Below, piece by piece: positions 8,476 to 16,645 of a stretch of DNA of 64,000 nt. Position 1 is the stretch's first letter. The number at the start of each line of letters is the position of its first letter. This DNA comes from Zhongshania aquimaris (GTDB lineage Bacteria; Pseudomonadota; Gammaproteobacteria; Pseudomonadales; Spongiibacteraceae), in the NCBI RefSeq assembly GCF_019312595.1, contig NZ_JAHWDQ010000004.1, positions 1 to 64,000 on the forward strand, in the 5' to 3' direction. The translations under genes and the position numbers were made by a program. A model generated the notes under the pieces. That model was given only the letters and a program-made list of their open reading frames with translations, was not told the origin of the DNA and did no database searches.

Positions 8476-10995
8476 TTAAAACTTATACGTCGCATCCATA
8501 CCAAAGGTGCGTGGCGGACCAGCCTGGAAATAATCGAAGCCAAATCCTGCCTGCAAATTAATAGCATAGCCGTCATATTCTTCCTGCGCTAAGTTCTTAG
8601 CCCATAGGGAAACAGAATAATCCTCATTGACGCCGCGCCAAGTTAGTCGTGTATTTACTAGCGCATACGCATCTTGCTTAATATTTTCATAGCCACCAAT
8701 ATCGTTATATGCGCTATACCACTGCTTATCCTGATAATTGGCATTCACGTTCCAACTTAGATAGCCGCGATCACCGCTATAGACTTCGTAGTCGACAGAG
8801 ATATTGCCGCTGATTTTCGGCGCAGAGATAAGCTCATTGCCCGAGAGGTCGACCGTATCATTGGGGTTATTAAGCGTTTGCGTATCCGACAATTCGAGCT
8901 CGGTATACTCTGTTTCAAGGTAGCCAATCCCCATCATCAACATTAACTTTTCAGTTGCCGCAAACATGATTTCAGCTTCTAAACCGGCGATCGTTGAACC
9001 ACCTGCATTCTCTAAGAAATTAGACACGCCAACGACGTTGATAAACTGCTGGTCTTTATAGTCGTATAAAAACGCAGCGGCATTCACCCTGGCTCTCTGA
9101 TCATAGAAATCTGATTTAAAGCCGATTTCATAGGCATCTATATATTCAGGTCTCGCGTAGGCATCTTCAAAATCGCGTTCGCGATAATACACGCCGCCGT
9201 TAAAGTTTCCTGAGCGAAAGCCCTTGCTGTAACTCAGATACATCATAAAGTCATCACTGAAGCGATAATCAAAGCCGAGCTTGCCGGTGAATTCCTGCTC
9301 CTTTGCCGACAATGGTTTAGACGATTCAGTGGTATAAGGTCCGTGGGTATACCCCACTTGCCCAGTAGCGAGAAGATCCTCTAGCGTTACCTGCCCACTG
9401 AGAAAATTTTCGAGAAGCACATCCACCTCGACAATCCCCGCGTTACCCGCAAGATTAAGAGGTACAAAGGGCTCGTCAAATTGAGTGGTATTGCCTGGCA
9501 CATAAGTGCCGCGCGGACTGCCGTCGTAGCCTTCTCTAGAGATATTCAAATAGGTGAGATCGATTTCATCGACGGTGTAGCGAATACCAAAATCGATGCC
9601 GAAATTGGCAGTGACATCGAAGCGAAGCTGGGTATAGGCCGCATAACTCGTCTTATCAGTAATCATTTTCTGATCAATTTGGCCAAAATCAAGCAAATAA
9701 GGATAGAAGCCGGTCGCGCCTGGATACGTTACCGCAACCCGAAGATCAGGGGGTGTCTCATAAATGGCATACTCATTGTGCATATCCATTTCTTCTACGG
9801 CGTAATATATGCCGCCGATGAAATTAAACATGCCGTCATAGTTGCTAGAAATGCGCAAATCCTGGCTATAGGCATCGGTATCTACTGCCCAGCGTATTTC
9901 AAGCAAGCCTTCAGGTGATCCGTCGGTATTCTGCTTCTGAGCGTAGTCTGAAATACTGATGGAGGTAATACTGGTAAAAGTATGACTGTCGCCAACAAAC
10001 TCCAATTTGTTGACCAACATATCGGAATTAACGACCAGCGGACCAGTAAAGTTATCTTCCACTTCATGGTGACCTAGGTTTTGTGATGAGGCCGAATAGC
10101 CAGTATTGTCGATAAAACCGCTGCTGTCATCACCTTGCGCCAAACCACCAGTAGCAATACCGCCGACACCGAGCACACCGTCTCCGCCGCTGAGATTTCC
10201 TCGCGGCTCATTTCTGGAGGCGTTAGCTAAAGAATCATTCTGGCCGTGCGTTAACTTAAGCACGTTGCTAATATTTTCAGTTATCTGCCAATTTAGCGTT
10301 AAACGCAAAGCCTGAAAATCGATAGACGATAAATTGGGTCCACCCGAGCGGTTCTCTATATATCCACTATTGCGAGAAAAAGAGTAGGCGAGCCGTGCAG
10401 CTAAAGCGTCTTCGACTAAGGTGCCTTCAACACCTAAATCGCCGACTCGCGAATCGTAGTTACCTGCACCTAATTTGGCATTCACATGAAAGCCATCGTT
10501 GAGCAGTGGCGTTTTAGTAATGATATTGATTGCACCACCAGTCGTGTTTTTTCCGTACAGTGTTCCCTGTGGTCCTCGCAAAACCTCTAGGCGCTCAACG
10601 TCGAAGAAATTCATACCGTGCGTGTATACCGCCCCCATATACGACTCGTCGGAATACACACCAATGGGGCTCGCTTGGTTAGAACTGTAGTCCGACATAC
10701 TGACACCGCGTATCGCAAAGATCGGCTGCACCTCACCAAATGGACCGCTGACCTGCATATTAGGCACTTGCGCAGAAATATCATTTGCGCTGGCAAAGCC
10801 AAACTTCTCAAGAGAATCGGCGGTCATACCAGTGATAGCAACAGGGGTGTCCTGCGTACTTTCTGAACGCTTCTGCCCCGTAACAATAACCTCTTCCAGC
10901 ATTGGCGCCGCAATGGCAAACATCGGCATGGAACTTAGACCTAACAGCGAGGTGCCGAAGGCGAACTTTCTTACTCGACGGTGAAATACGCGCAT
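8476..10995 (-). CDS. TonB-dependent outer-membrane receptor
   Basis: Energy-coupled outer-membrane transporter of 839 aa. A signal peptide ends near FAIAA (about residue 29) and is followed by a TonB box EEVIVTGQKR and a plug domain, including GPQGTLYGKNTTGGAINI near residues 140-157. A 22-strand barrel ends in the aromatic Phe (ATYKF) needed for BAM insertion. Plug and barrel features resemble receptors annotated for hydrophobic or terpenoid compounds in marine bacteria, not a defined siderophore receptor. Its place upstream of the ferredoxin and P450 genes suggests uptake of the P450 substrate; that is inference. A possible AraC-type operator lies 70-98 bp upstream. Confidence 0.9.
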   Translation of the reverse strand: MRVFHRRVRKFAFGTSLLGLSSMPMFAIAAPMLEEVIVTGQKRSESTQDTPVAITGMTADSLEKFGFASANDISAQVPNMQVSGPFGEVQPIFAIRGVSMSDYSSNQASPIGVYSDESYMGAVYTHGMNFFDVERLEVLRGPQGTLYGKNTTGGAINIITKTPLLNDGFHVNAKLGAGNYDSRVGDLGVEGTLVEDALAARLAYSFSRNSGYIENRSGGPNLSSIDFQALRLTLNWQITENISNVLKLTHGQNDSLANASRNEPRGNLSGGDGVLGVGGIATGGLAQGDDSSGFIDNTGYSASSQNLGHHEVEDNFTGPLVVNSDMLVNKLEFVGDSHTFTSITSISISDYAQKQNTDGSPEGLLEIRWAVDTDAYSQDLRISSNYDGMFNFIGGIYYAVEEMDMHNEYAIYETPPDLRVAVTYPGATGFYPYLLDFGQIDQKMITDKTSYAAYTQLRFDVTANFGIDFGIRYTVDEIDLTYLNISREGYDGSPRGTYVPGNTTQFDEPFVPLNLAGNAGIVEVDVLLENFLSGQVTLEDLLATGQVGYTHGPYTTESSKPLSAKEQEFTGKLGFDYRFSDDFMMYLSYSKGFRSGNFNGGVYYRERDFEDAYARPEYIDAYEIGFKSDFYDQRARVNAAAFLYDYKDQQFINVVGVSNFLENAGGSTIAGLEAEIMFAATEKLMLMMGIGYLETEYTELELSDTQTLNNPNDTVDLSGNELISAPKISGNISVDYEVYSGDRGYLSWNVNANYQDKQWYSAYNDIGGYENIKQDAYALVNTRLTWRGVNEDYSVSLWAKNLAQEEYDGYAINLQAGFGFDYFQAGPPRTFGMDATYKF

Positions 10996-11065
10996 ATAAT
11001 TATTATCCTAGTGAACGAATAGCGCATATATTCTATAAAAATGACCTTCCCGTCTTTTCCGATAC

Positions 11066-11093
11066 GGACAAGTTTTTGACAAATTAGGACAAG
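11066..11093. promoter_or_regulatory. Direct repeat, possible AraC-family operator upstream of the TonB receptor gene
   Basis: GGACAAG occurs at 11066-11072 and again at 11087-11093, 21 bp apart, which is two helical turns on the same face. Such paired direct half-sites are typical of AraC-family dimers, and an AraC regulator is encoded 0.8 kb away. A possible -10 (TATAGA/TAGAAT on the minus strand, 11030-11037) would place the repeat near -58 for the receptor gene. Otherwise the 10996-11291 interval is AT-rich with no gene I can support. Confidence 0.45.
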
Positions 11094-11291
11094 CCACAAA
11101 AGAGCGCAAATGATAAAAATTCGTCCTAAAATGCCAAGACTCCCCCCCTAGCAAAGATCAATAATCGAATCGATAGCACCGCGAACGCGAATAAAGACAT
11201 TGCGCCATGCTTATTAACAAGTCGCTTCGCAAAGATGGCGACTGGCAGGGGTAACCATCCAATAACGACACCACCCATACCGGAGATAATA

Positions 11292-11744
11292 ATGAATAAA
11301 TCAATAGGTAAATTTATGTTCACAGCGGCAATGCTTAGTGCCTCGTCATTATCCAGCGCGCAAAACCTGAGCGCACTTCAAGCGCTTGGGGCACCACTTA
11401 GCAATTTATTCGCGGGTGGAGCGGCCAACAATGCCCATATAAGCCCCCTTAGTACCCTCGACACGCTAGTATCACCGCTGCAATCAAGTACAGAGGCCAT
11501 CGGATTAAACTCCTCTCCTTTGTTTAATATCCTTCCAACTAATCCGCTGATAACAACATACAGTATTTTGCTCGCCGGCCCGGCAGAAGCGATTATCGTT
11601 GGTGACCTACTACAGGGAACGCTTATCATAAACGGCATTCTCGACGGGATTCCCAGCGGCACGCTAGTACGCCAAACCATTCACAGCACAGAACTCGGAG
11701 AGCTGCCGCTACCGATCAGCGGCCTCATTAACTCTCAATTCTAA
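11292..11744 (+). CDS. Small secreted protein of unknown function
   Basis: I do not recognise a family. The reading from the ATG at 11292, which follows CGGAG 6-10 bases upstream, gives 150 aa with a good signal peptide (residues 1-23, cleavage near SLSSAQN). The mature part is rich in Leu, Ala, Ser, Asn and Pro, has no cysteine, and shows several alternating hydrophobic stretches (for example SILLAGPAEAIIVGDLL). A longer in-frame start at 11235 exists but lacks a ribosome-binding site and would bury the signal peptide. It lies between the divergent receptor gene and the AraC gene. A role in the alkane/lipid module is possible but unproven. Confidence 0.6.
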   Translation: MNKSIGKFMFTAAMLSASSLSSAQNLSALQALGAPLSNLFAGGAANNAHISPLSTLDTLVSPLQSSTEAIGLNSSPLFNILPTNPLITTYSILLAGPAEAIIVGDLLQGTLIINGILDGIPSGTLVRQTIHSTELGELPLPISGLINSQF

Positions 11745-11864
11745 AGATCAGCAATAGCGCCCGCCTAGCCGGGCGACACGCCACTACGCATAAACTTATA
11801 CCCTAAGGCCAAGCTAGACAGGGACATTCATAAGAGACTTGTTATAATTAGCGAAATAACACTA

Positions 11865-12908
11865 ATGACAAGATATCTGAGAAGCAGAATGACTGCACCG
11901 GTAAGAGCAAGCTGTTTAAACAACTTCGTACTTCTAATTGAAGAGCTGCAGGGAAACCCAAAAGATTTATTCGTCAGAGCCGGTATAGATTACAGCCAAC
12001 GGGATGACGACAACTATTTTTTCCCATACCAATGTTTTATCGACTTGCTAGAATTGTGTGCCCAAGATCTAAAGCTTCTTGATTTTGGCTTACGACTGGC
12101 AATGCGACAAGATCAGACTATATTGGGACCGGTCGCTTTTTTAGCGCTATCCGCGCACGACGTTAGGTCAGCATTGATCAGCGTAAGCAAATTTCTATAC
12201 CACTTCACACCGGCCATTTCTCTCCGTTTAAAAGAAGGTGAGGGCCAATCCAGCTACGTATGTTTAGAACTCCTGAATACAAACAACAACGACAGCCGAC
12301 AAGCCGTAGAACACGCTGTGGCCTGCACACTTCACATCATCCACCTGATGACGGAAGGAAAATTTAAGGCTCGCTCAGTGCAGTTCCGCCACGGGAAAAT
12401 GTCGCCAGACAAGCCGTATCAAAACGCATTCAACTGCCCAACCCTATTTAAACAAGAACACGACGCCATTGAACTCGATAGCAATTTTTTAGATCTTGAG
12501 CTGAGTTCCCACAACCCTCAGTTACACGACCTGGTGTCCAATTACTTTTCGATGGTAGAGATAGACTCCAGCTCTACAAGTAAGCCAAATACCCCCACAA
12601 GCAAGCAAGCCCGACATTTAATTGGGAAGTTACTCCCCACTGGTGAGCTTTCACGACCGGTCATTGCAGAAAATATGAAACTTCACGAACGCGCACTTCA
12701 TCGCAAACTGCAAGCTGAGGGCTATACCTTTGAAGCGCTAGTCGACGAGGTCCGAATTACCGAAGCCAAAAAACTCCTCTCGAACGAGACCATACCCATG
12801 TCTCAAATCGCGGGCTTATTAGGCTACAACGAGCAAAGTTCATTCAACAGAGCATTTAAACGCTGGTTTAATATGACGCCAAAGCAGTACTTACAAAGCA
12901 AACATTAG
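11865..12908 (+). CDS. AraC-family transcriptional regulator
   Basis: Regulator of 347 aa with an N-terminal arabinose-binding-type effector domain (about 25-210) and a C-terminal double helix-turn-helix (about 250-345). The second HTH has the usual MSQIAGLLGYNEQSSFNRAFKRW...TPKQY signature. The architecture matches AraC regulators found beside alkane and fatty-acid gene clusters, which sense the substrate. A second ATG at codon 9 is also possible. It faces away from the receptor-ferredoxin-P450-desaturase genes, so regulation of that set is the natural guess. Confidence 0.9.
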   Translation: MTRYLRSRMTAPVRASCLNNFVLLIEELQGNPKDLFVRAGIDYSQRDDDNYFFPYQCFIDLLELCAQDLKLLDFGLRLAMRQDQTILGPVAFLALSAHDVRSALISVSKFLYHFTPAISLRLKEGEGQSSYVCLELLNTNNNDSRQAVEHAVACTLHIIHLMTEGKFKARSVQFRHGKMSPDKPYQNAFNCPTLFKQEHDAIELDSNFLDLELSSHNPQLHDLVSNYFSMVEIDSSSTSKPNTPTSKQARHLIGKLLPTGELSRPVIAENMKLHERALHRKLQAEGYTFEALVDEVRITEAKKLLSNETIPMSQIAGLLGYNEQSSFNRAFKRWFNMTPKQYLQSKH

Positions 12909-12950
12909 ATTATTGTGGTCAGTTAATTTTTAATCAAAATCCACATACAG

Positions 12951-12979
12951 AAAAAGCCGCTACTGAAAACAGCAGCGGC
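12951..12979 (-). terminator. Intrinsic terminator for the symporter operon
   Basis: On the minus strand a GCCGCT...AGCGGC stem (12974-12979 with 12956-12961), extended by an internal CTG/CAG, is followed by five T (12951-12955). It lies 26 bp beyond the symporter stop. Confidence 0.85.
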
Positions 12980-13005
12980 CTACGGGTCATTAATAGCAGG
13001 TATTT

Positions 13006-14712
13006 CTAGTGTACTTGAGCCTCTCCTGCGCCCTGCGGATAACGGATACTTTCAACCATATCCTGAACATCCTGCGGTGGTGCTGGCGTAAAGCGACAAA
13101 CCAAACCAGCAATAGCAAAGTTTACCAACATACCTAGCGTACCAATCCCTTCTGGCGACACACCAAACCACCAATTCTCAGGTGTACTCGCCGCAGGATT
13201 GATGAATTTGAAGTACACGATATATGAGGCGGTAAACAACAAGCCGCTTACCATACCCGAGATCGCGCCGTATTTATTCATACGCTTGTAGAATATGCCG
13301 AGGATAATCGCCGGGAAGAAGCTAGAGGCCGCCAAACCAAATGCGAAGGCGACGACCTGTGCGACAAAGCCAGGCGGATTAATCCCTAGATATCCCGCGA
13401 TACATACGGCCACCGCCGCCGCACCACGCGCATAACGCAGCTCCATTTTATCCGAAATATTCGGCATCAGATTTCGTTTCAGCAAATCGTGGGAAATAGA
13501 TGTGGATATAACCAAGAGCAAACCTGCTGAGGTAGACAAGGCTGCCGCGACACCACCCGCCGCCACCAAGGCAATCACCCAGGCTGGAAGGTTAGCAATT
13601 TCAGGGTTAGCGAGTACCATGATGTCGCGGTCGATGTGCATCTCGTTACGATCATCACCGGCGTAGAACATACGGCCATCGCTGTTTTTATCTTCCCAAC
13701 CGATCAAACCGGTTTTTTCCCAGTTGGTCACCCATGCCGGCGCCTTACTGTATTCCGTGCCCTGGCTATCCGCACCGTTGATGGTATTGATCATGTTCAA
13801 GCGAGCGAAACCGGCAACCGCGGGTGCAGTAGTATATAAGACCGCAATAAAAATTAAGGCCCAACCTGCAGATTTACGCGCATCTTTTACCTTAGGTACG
13901 GTAAAGAACCGCACTATTACGTGGGGTAATCCTGCGGTACCCACCATCAGTGCTGCAGTGATAAACAGCACATCGATTGTCGACTTTGTCCCGCTGGTAT
14001 AGGCAGTGAAGCCCAACTCCGCAGACAGCCCATCAAGCTTGTCGAGTAGATGTATCCCCGACCCATCCGCCAAGGTCGCGCCAAAACCAAACTGGGGAAT
14101 AACGTGACCAGTCACCATGATCGAAATAAATATCGCCGGTACCAAATAGGCCATCATCAACACACAGTACTGCGCAACCTGGGTATAGGTTATGCCTTTC
14201 ATCCCACCTAACACGGCGTAGAAGAACACAATCGCCATACCAAGTAGCACACCGGTAGTTATATCGACTTCGAGGAATCGACTAAACACCACACCGACTC
14301 CGCGCATCTGTCCCGCCACATAGGTAAAGGAGACAAAAATCGCGCATATGACCGCCACCGTTCGCGCTGTCTGGGAATAATAGCGGTCACCGATAAAGTC
14401 AGGCACAGTAAACTTACCAAACTTACGAAGATACGGAGCAAGACAGAGCGCCAATAACACATAGCCCCCAGTCCATCCCATTAAATAGACGGCGCCGTCG
14501 TATCCCATAAAGGAAATGAGACCGGCCATCGAAATAAACGAGGCGGCACTCATCCAGTCCGCCGCCGTCGCCATACCGTTAACAACAGGGTGAACACCTC
14601 CCCCTGCAACATAAAACTCTTTGGTAGAGCCCGCGCGACAATAGATAGCAATGCCGATATACAAAACAAAGCTCAAGCCGACAATTAGGAATGTCCACGT
14701 TCTAATATCCAT
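13006..14712 (-). CDS. Sodium:solute symporter large subunit (VC_2705-like), probably for acetate or short monocarboxylates
   Basis: SSS-family membrane transporter of 568 aa with about 13-14 helices, including a conserved GGxxP-like start (VNGMATAADWMSAASFISMAG) and SAGLLLVISTSISHD. A long hydrophilic insert at about 310-370 is seen in the large-subunit class that pairs with a DUF4212 small subunit. Here that partner is encoded just upstream with a 9-bp gap. AGGGG precedes the ATG. The acs, porin and CrbSR neighbours argue for acetate or a related acid; ActP is the closest named relative, but the two-subunit form is distinct, so I leave the symbol empty. Confidence 0.88.
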   Translation of the reverse strand: MDIRTWTFLIVGLSFVLYIGIAIYCRAGSTKEFYVAGGGVHPVVNGMATAADWMSAASFISMAGLISFMGYDGAVYLMGWTGGYVLLALCLAPYLRKFGKFTVPDFIGDRYYSQTARTVAVICAIFVSFTYVAGQMRGVGVVFSRFLEVDITTGVLLGMAIVFFYAVLGGMKGITYTQVAQYCVLMMAYLVPAIFISIMVTGHVIPQFGFGATLADGSGIHLLDKLDGLSAELGFTAYTSGTKSTIDVLFITAALMVGTAGLPHVIVRFFTVPKVKDARKSAGWALIFIAVLYTTAPAVAGFARLNMINTINGADSQGTEYSKAPAWVTNWEKTGLIGWEDKNSDGRMFYAGDDRNEMHIDRDIMVLANPEIANLPAWVIALVAAGGVAAALSTSAGLLLVISTSISHDLLKRNLMPNISDKMELRYARGAAAVAVCIAGYLGINPPGFVAQVVAFAFGLAASSFFPAIILGIFYKRMNKYGAISGMVSGLLFTASYIVYFKFINPAASTPENWWFGVSPEGIGTLGMLVNFAIAGLVCRFTPAPPQDVQDMVESIRYPQGAGEAQVH

Positions 14713-14721
14713 AATGCACCC

Positions 14722-14988
14722 CTAGTCTTCTTGGACGTCGTATTTTTCGTCGAGCCGATTCATTTTGTATACGTACACAAAAATCAGCACCACAAACGTG
14801 TAAATTGCCCCTTGCTGAGCAAACCAAAAACCCAATTTAAAACCAAAAAATTGGATTTGATTTAACACATCAACCAAGAGGATCCCGAAGCCAAAGGACA
14901 CTAAGGCCCAGATGAAAAGTAAGCTAAGTAAGAGCTTCACATTTTCTCGCCAGTAGGCTTTCGCCAGTTCTTTTGAATGAAACGCCAT
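14722..14988 (-). CDS. DUF4212 small subunit of the sodium:solute symporter
   Basis: 88-aa protein with two membrane helices (about 18-42 and 54-76). The family motif WALVSFGFGILLVD...GFKLGFWFAQQGAIYTF is complete, and a charged tail MNRLDEKYDVQED follows. In the family it always accompanies the large symporter subunit, probably as a stability or gating partner. AGGAG lies 7-8 bases before the ATG. A palindrome shared with the acs promoter region lies 75 bp upstream. Confidence 0.93.
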   Translation of the reverse strand: MAFHSKELAKAYWRENVKLLLSLLFIWALVSFGFGILLVDVLNQIQFFGFKLGFWFAQQGAIYTFVVLIFVYVYKMNRLDEKYDVQED

Positions 14989-15062
14989 TGTTATTCTCCT
15001 GTTATTTTCGACTTTTCCCGTCTTATAAACCTAGCATTACAGTTAAGTCGCTATCTCACCAT

Positions 15063-15076
15063 TCGACCTTAGTCGA
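15063..15076. promoter_or_regulatory. Putative CrbR operator upstream of the symporter operon
   Basis: TCGACCTTAGTCGA, read on the minus strand as TCGACTAAGGTCGA, matches 12 of 14 positions of the two palindromes in front of acs when R/Y ambiguity is allowed. It lies about 54 bp upstream of the start implied by a minus-strand TATAAG -10 at 15022-15027, a usual place for an activator. Confidence 0.5.
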
Positions 15077-15104
15077 TTGGCGCCATTTAAGAGCTGCCTT
15101 AATA

Positions 15105-16433
15105 TTAAAACGTGTATTTCGCGCTGAACTGCAGACGATCTAAATCGCCGCTATCATCTCCACCTACTGGTCTCTCAATGGTTTTGCTGGCGTGAATATA
15201 TTCGACACCAAAATTCAAAGCCGTAATCGGCGCGTAAACTAAATTCGCATGAACACTTTGATAAGACGCCGCTGTAGTATCGGCAACCGAATCGGGGTTA
15301 TCAGCAGAGCTCGCCGACAACACCAAACTACTACGCCATTTAGGCGCCCAAAAATGTCGATACGCGACGTAGCCTCCGACAGAGTCAATTAACTCGATAT
15401 CACCGCCATCCTCAATCACACCATCTCGGTATGTTTGCAAACCCAGGTAGCGCCCCAAAGCATTACCGGCATTAAGTTGCACGCGAACATCATCGGCACC
15501 TATCTGCCAAACACCCGCAAAACTCACACCATAACCGTAGACACTGTCGTCGCCGCGAACAGCCTGCGCCTGACTGTTTGTAAAGTTTTGTTTGTAGGCA
15601 AGCTCTCGCAGCAAACCGGAAAAACTATAGCTAAAATCTCCGGATTTGCCGTTGAAGCGCACCACCATGTCAGGCAGCGCATTATTATCATAAGCACTCG
15701 CGCCGGCATCCGACCCGCTTTGACCATATAAACCGCTAGACGGATTCTCTAGCGCAAACATCAGCGAGCGCGCATTACCTAAGCCGTGAGTCCAGCGCAC
15801 TTGCGCCTGCCGTTCGAACAGAGTGCCAACAGGACCAACAAAATCCAAGGTATCTGGCAGACTAGCCACATTAAAAAAGGTGCTCCAGGTCTGACCGGCC
15901 AGCACCGAACTATCGGCGTCGAATTGCCAGCTCAAGTAGGCATGACGGATTCGCGAGGCAGCAGAGTTACTAATACGCTCATCGCCAATTTGATTCACAC
16001 CAAAATCCATTTCGATATAGGTGCCAATAGCACCAACATCGGTTGCGGTATTGGTTTTAAACCAAATACGAGAATGCTTCGCATGCATATCGAGATTTGT
16101 ATCGCCGGACTCCCCTCCAACAGGTATGACCGAGGCGACCAGAAAATCATCGCCCACACCTGCCAGCGCACGCTCCCCGTCGCTGTATTGGCTAGCGATG
16201 GCATCTAACTTTATATAACCGCCAAATGAGTACTCAGTACTACCTTCTAACTGCTGAACCTGGCTTGGCGCCTCCTTTTCTGCAAGTGCGCGCTCCAGTC
16301 GTTCCACTCGTTGCTCTAATGTTTCAGCGACCGCCGACAAGGGGAACGCAGCGAAAACCAGGCCAGCAAGTACGCTTGATCTCAACTGAATATTAGCCGG
16401 CACCGCCGGAGTCAATTTCTTATTATTTATCAT
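15105..16433 (-). CDS. DcaP-like outer-membrane porin
   Basis: Predicted trimeric beta-barrel porin for small carboxylates. From the ATG at 16433, with GAGAG 8 bases upstream, the protein is 442 aa with a signal peptide ending near PLSAVAE. A short coiled coil (TLEQRVERLERALAEKE) follows, then a barrel ending in aromatic Phe (FSAKYTF). The coiled-coil plus SFGGYIKLDAIASQYSDGE start is characteristic of DcaP-family porins. An earlier in-frame start at 16490 would add an unlikely 19-residue leader. It is divergent from acs and shares its control region, so it probably admits the acids used by Acs. Confidence 0.88.
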   Translation of the reverse strand: MINNKKLTPAVPANIQLRSSVLAGLVFAAFPLSAVAETLEQRVERLERALAEKEAPSQVQQLEGSTEYSFGGYIKLDAIASQYSDGERALAGVGDDFLVASVIPVGGESGDTNLDMHAKHSRIWFKTNTATDVGAIGTYIEMDFGVNQIGDERISNSAASRIRHAYLSWQFDADSSVLAGQTWSTFFNVASLPDTLDFVGPVGTLFERQAQVRWTHGLGNARSLMFALENPSSGLYGQSGSDAGASAYDNNALPDMVVRFNGKSGDFSYSFSGLLRELAYKQNFTNSQAQAVRGDDSVYGYGVSFAGVWQIGADDVRVQLNAGNALGRYLGLQTYRDGVIEDGGDIELIDSVGGYVAYRHFWAPKWRSSLVLSASSADNPDSVADTTAASYQSVHANLVYAPITALNFGVEYIHASKTIERPVGGDDSGDLDRLQFSAKYTF

Positions 16434-16513
16434 AGTGGGCTCTCTCGAATCGTAAATGACACGAAATTTATAATCCCACCACACCACCAAGGATATTAGC
16501 CATTAGTCACGTA

Positions 16514-16527
16514 TAGACCAAAGTCTA
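16514..16527. promoter_or_regulatory. Putative CrbR operator, distal site
   Basis: Palindrome TAGACCAAAGTCTA, extended to 16 bp by the flanking A and T. It lies 54 bp centre-to-centre from the second site, about -60 relative to a predicted porin promoter (-10 TATAAA on the minus strand at 16467-16472) and near -102 for acs. Confidence 0.6.
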
Positions 16528-16567
16528 TGTTGCAAAGCAACCGAGAAGACACAACAAAAAAGGGGAC

Positions 16568-16581
16568 TAGACCAAGGTCTA
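16568..16581. promoter_or_regulatory. Putative CrbR operator, acs-proximal site
   Basis: Near-identical palindrome TAGACCAAGGTCTA, ending 6 bp before the predicted acs -35. Its centre is near -48, the usual place for a response regulator that contacts RNA polymerase. Confidence 0.62.
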
Positions 16582-16587
16582 ATTCTA

Positions 16588-16616
16588 TTTACATCACAGC
16601 GCGAGGATAGTAGAAC
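16588..16616 (+). promoter_or_regulatory. Predicted acs promoter
   Basis: TTTACA (16588-16593), a 17-bp spacer and TAGAAC (16611-16616). The -10 is weak, which fits a need for an activator bound at 16568-16581. The start codon follows 29 bp later. Confidence 0.55.
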
Positions 16617-16645
16617 ACAATAAATTTAAAATGGAGACTGCGGTC

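Noticed and set aside
11126-11323. Minus-strand 65-codon open frame with membrane-like sequence
   Set aside because: It overlaps the signal-peptide end of the plus-strand secreted protein, has no ribosome-binding site, and its hydrophobic character mirrors the opposite strand.
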